From: Halichoerus grypus
Taxonomy: Eukaryota; Chordata; Mammalia; Carnivora; Phocidae
DNA: 64,000 bases
NCBI RefSeq assembly: GCF_964656455.1
Contig: NC_135717.1
Span: forward strand, 155,547,793 to 155,611,792
Reading direction: 5' to 3'
Shown: positions 63,565 to 64,000 of the stretch, one piece after another
Layout: every line of letters begins with the position of its first letter
Numbering within the stretch: the stretch's first letter is position 1
Notes under the pieces: model-generated
Told to the model about the DNA's origin: nothing
What the model saw: the letters and a program-made list of their open reading frames with translations, nothing else
The model's database searches: none
Program-made: the position numbers and the translations under genes

Positions 63565-64000
63565 TCATTACTGTATCAGGACAGCTAGCAATAACTTAAG
63601 TATACACAGATATGACAGTAAACCGTAGAACTATATTATACTAAACCAAATTAAATGTATCCTCAACTCAACTTCCCTTTTCTGCAAGTTGTCTCCCACC
63701 ACGGACACCACCAGGTGCAGGGAGAAATATGATGGGAAATTAGAGGAGAACAAGATTGTAGTGGTAAAAATCTATGATTTTTGATTTTTGCACATTTTAT
63801 AAAAATATATGAACATGTTAACACATTGCTAGAGCCCTTTCATGGCTTTGGAAGGGGTCTGTGCAAATGAAGGCTGTGAAATTTAACTCATCAGCTTTCT
63901 GGTAAATCCTACTGTGCTTGAGATAAGTTTTTCTCCATTTCACATAAACTTAAAATATCTGGTAAAGGGTCACGCTTACAGTGGGCTCCTAATAGTTGTT
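63565..64000. other. no recognised gene or repeat
   Basis: AT-rich end of the window. It could contain more of the hAT element, but nothing was readable. Confidence 0.35.

Overview
This window looks like non-coding nuclear DNA from a carnivoran mammal. The best diagnostic is eight copies of the tRNA-Lys-derived carnivore SINE (Can-SINE/SINEC). Their head reads like gcgcctgggtggctcagt and their body carries ggctcaggtcatgatcc. Their tail style (caaataaataaataaaatct) fits an arctoid caniform (bear, seal or mustelid group) better than dog or cat; that finer placement is inference from remembered family consensus. Ancient placental repeats (MIR, L2, MER5A, MER20, Tigger, MLT1/MLT2-type LTRs, L1) fill much of the rest. 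No bacterial-type operon, rRNA, functional tRNA, CRISPR or intact protein-coding gene was found. The open reading frames are short, carry no family signature except transposon remnants, and are what chance gives in DNA of this composition. The region is most simply an intergenic tract or a long intron.

Layout. 1-1.2 kb: no recognised repeat. 1.2-2.9 kb: antisense L1 3' end split by a SINE. 3-11 kb: an LTR-like copy, L2 pieces, SINEs at 5.3, 9.6 and 10.8 kb, an MLT2-like LTR at 9 kb and a palindromic element at 11.1 kb. 11.3-17.7 kb: mostly unique, with two possible conserved regulatory blocks and one weak exon candidate. 17.7-24.9 kb: a dense string of MIR, MER5A and LTR remnants with a GGC microsatellite at 22.0 kb. 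25.5-26.8 kb: older antisense L1 with an odd inverted duplication plus a copied 26-bp segment. 27-31 kb: MIR, L2 and a SINE. 31.3-33.1 kb: antisense endogenous retrovirus remnant with recognisable reverse transcriptase. 34.4-35.0 kb: sense L1 fragment. 35.85-36.8 kb: three-level nested insertion (MIR, then L1, then SINE). 37-47 kb: mostly unique, with several possible conserved non-coding blocks. 47.5-51.8 kb: Tigger, MIRs, LTR-like copies, SINE and L2. 52-56 kb: largely unassigned. 56-61.5 kb: MER20 and a long run of L2 copies. 63.2-63.6 kb: a decayed hAT transposase C-terminus.

Family names come from recognising consensus-like phrases and structures by eye. Boundaries of old elements are approximate (tens of bases). 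Boundaries of SINEs, the young L1, Tigger and MER20 rest on visible target-site duplications or terminal repeats and are firmer. I found no convincing new biological system. The most unusual structures are the templated inverted duplication at 25,987-26,074, the nested retrotransposons at 36 kb, and the hAT transposase relic at 63.4 kb.
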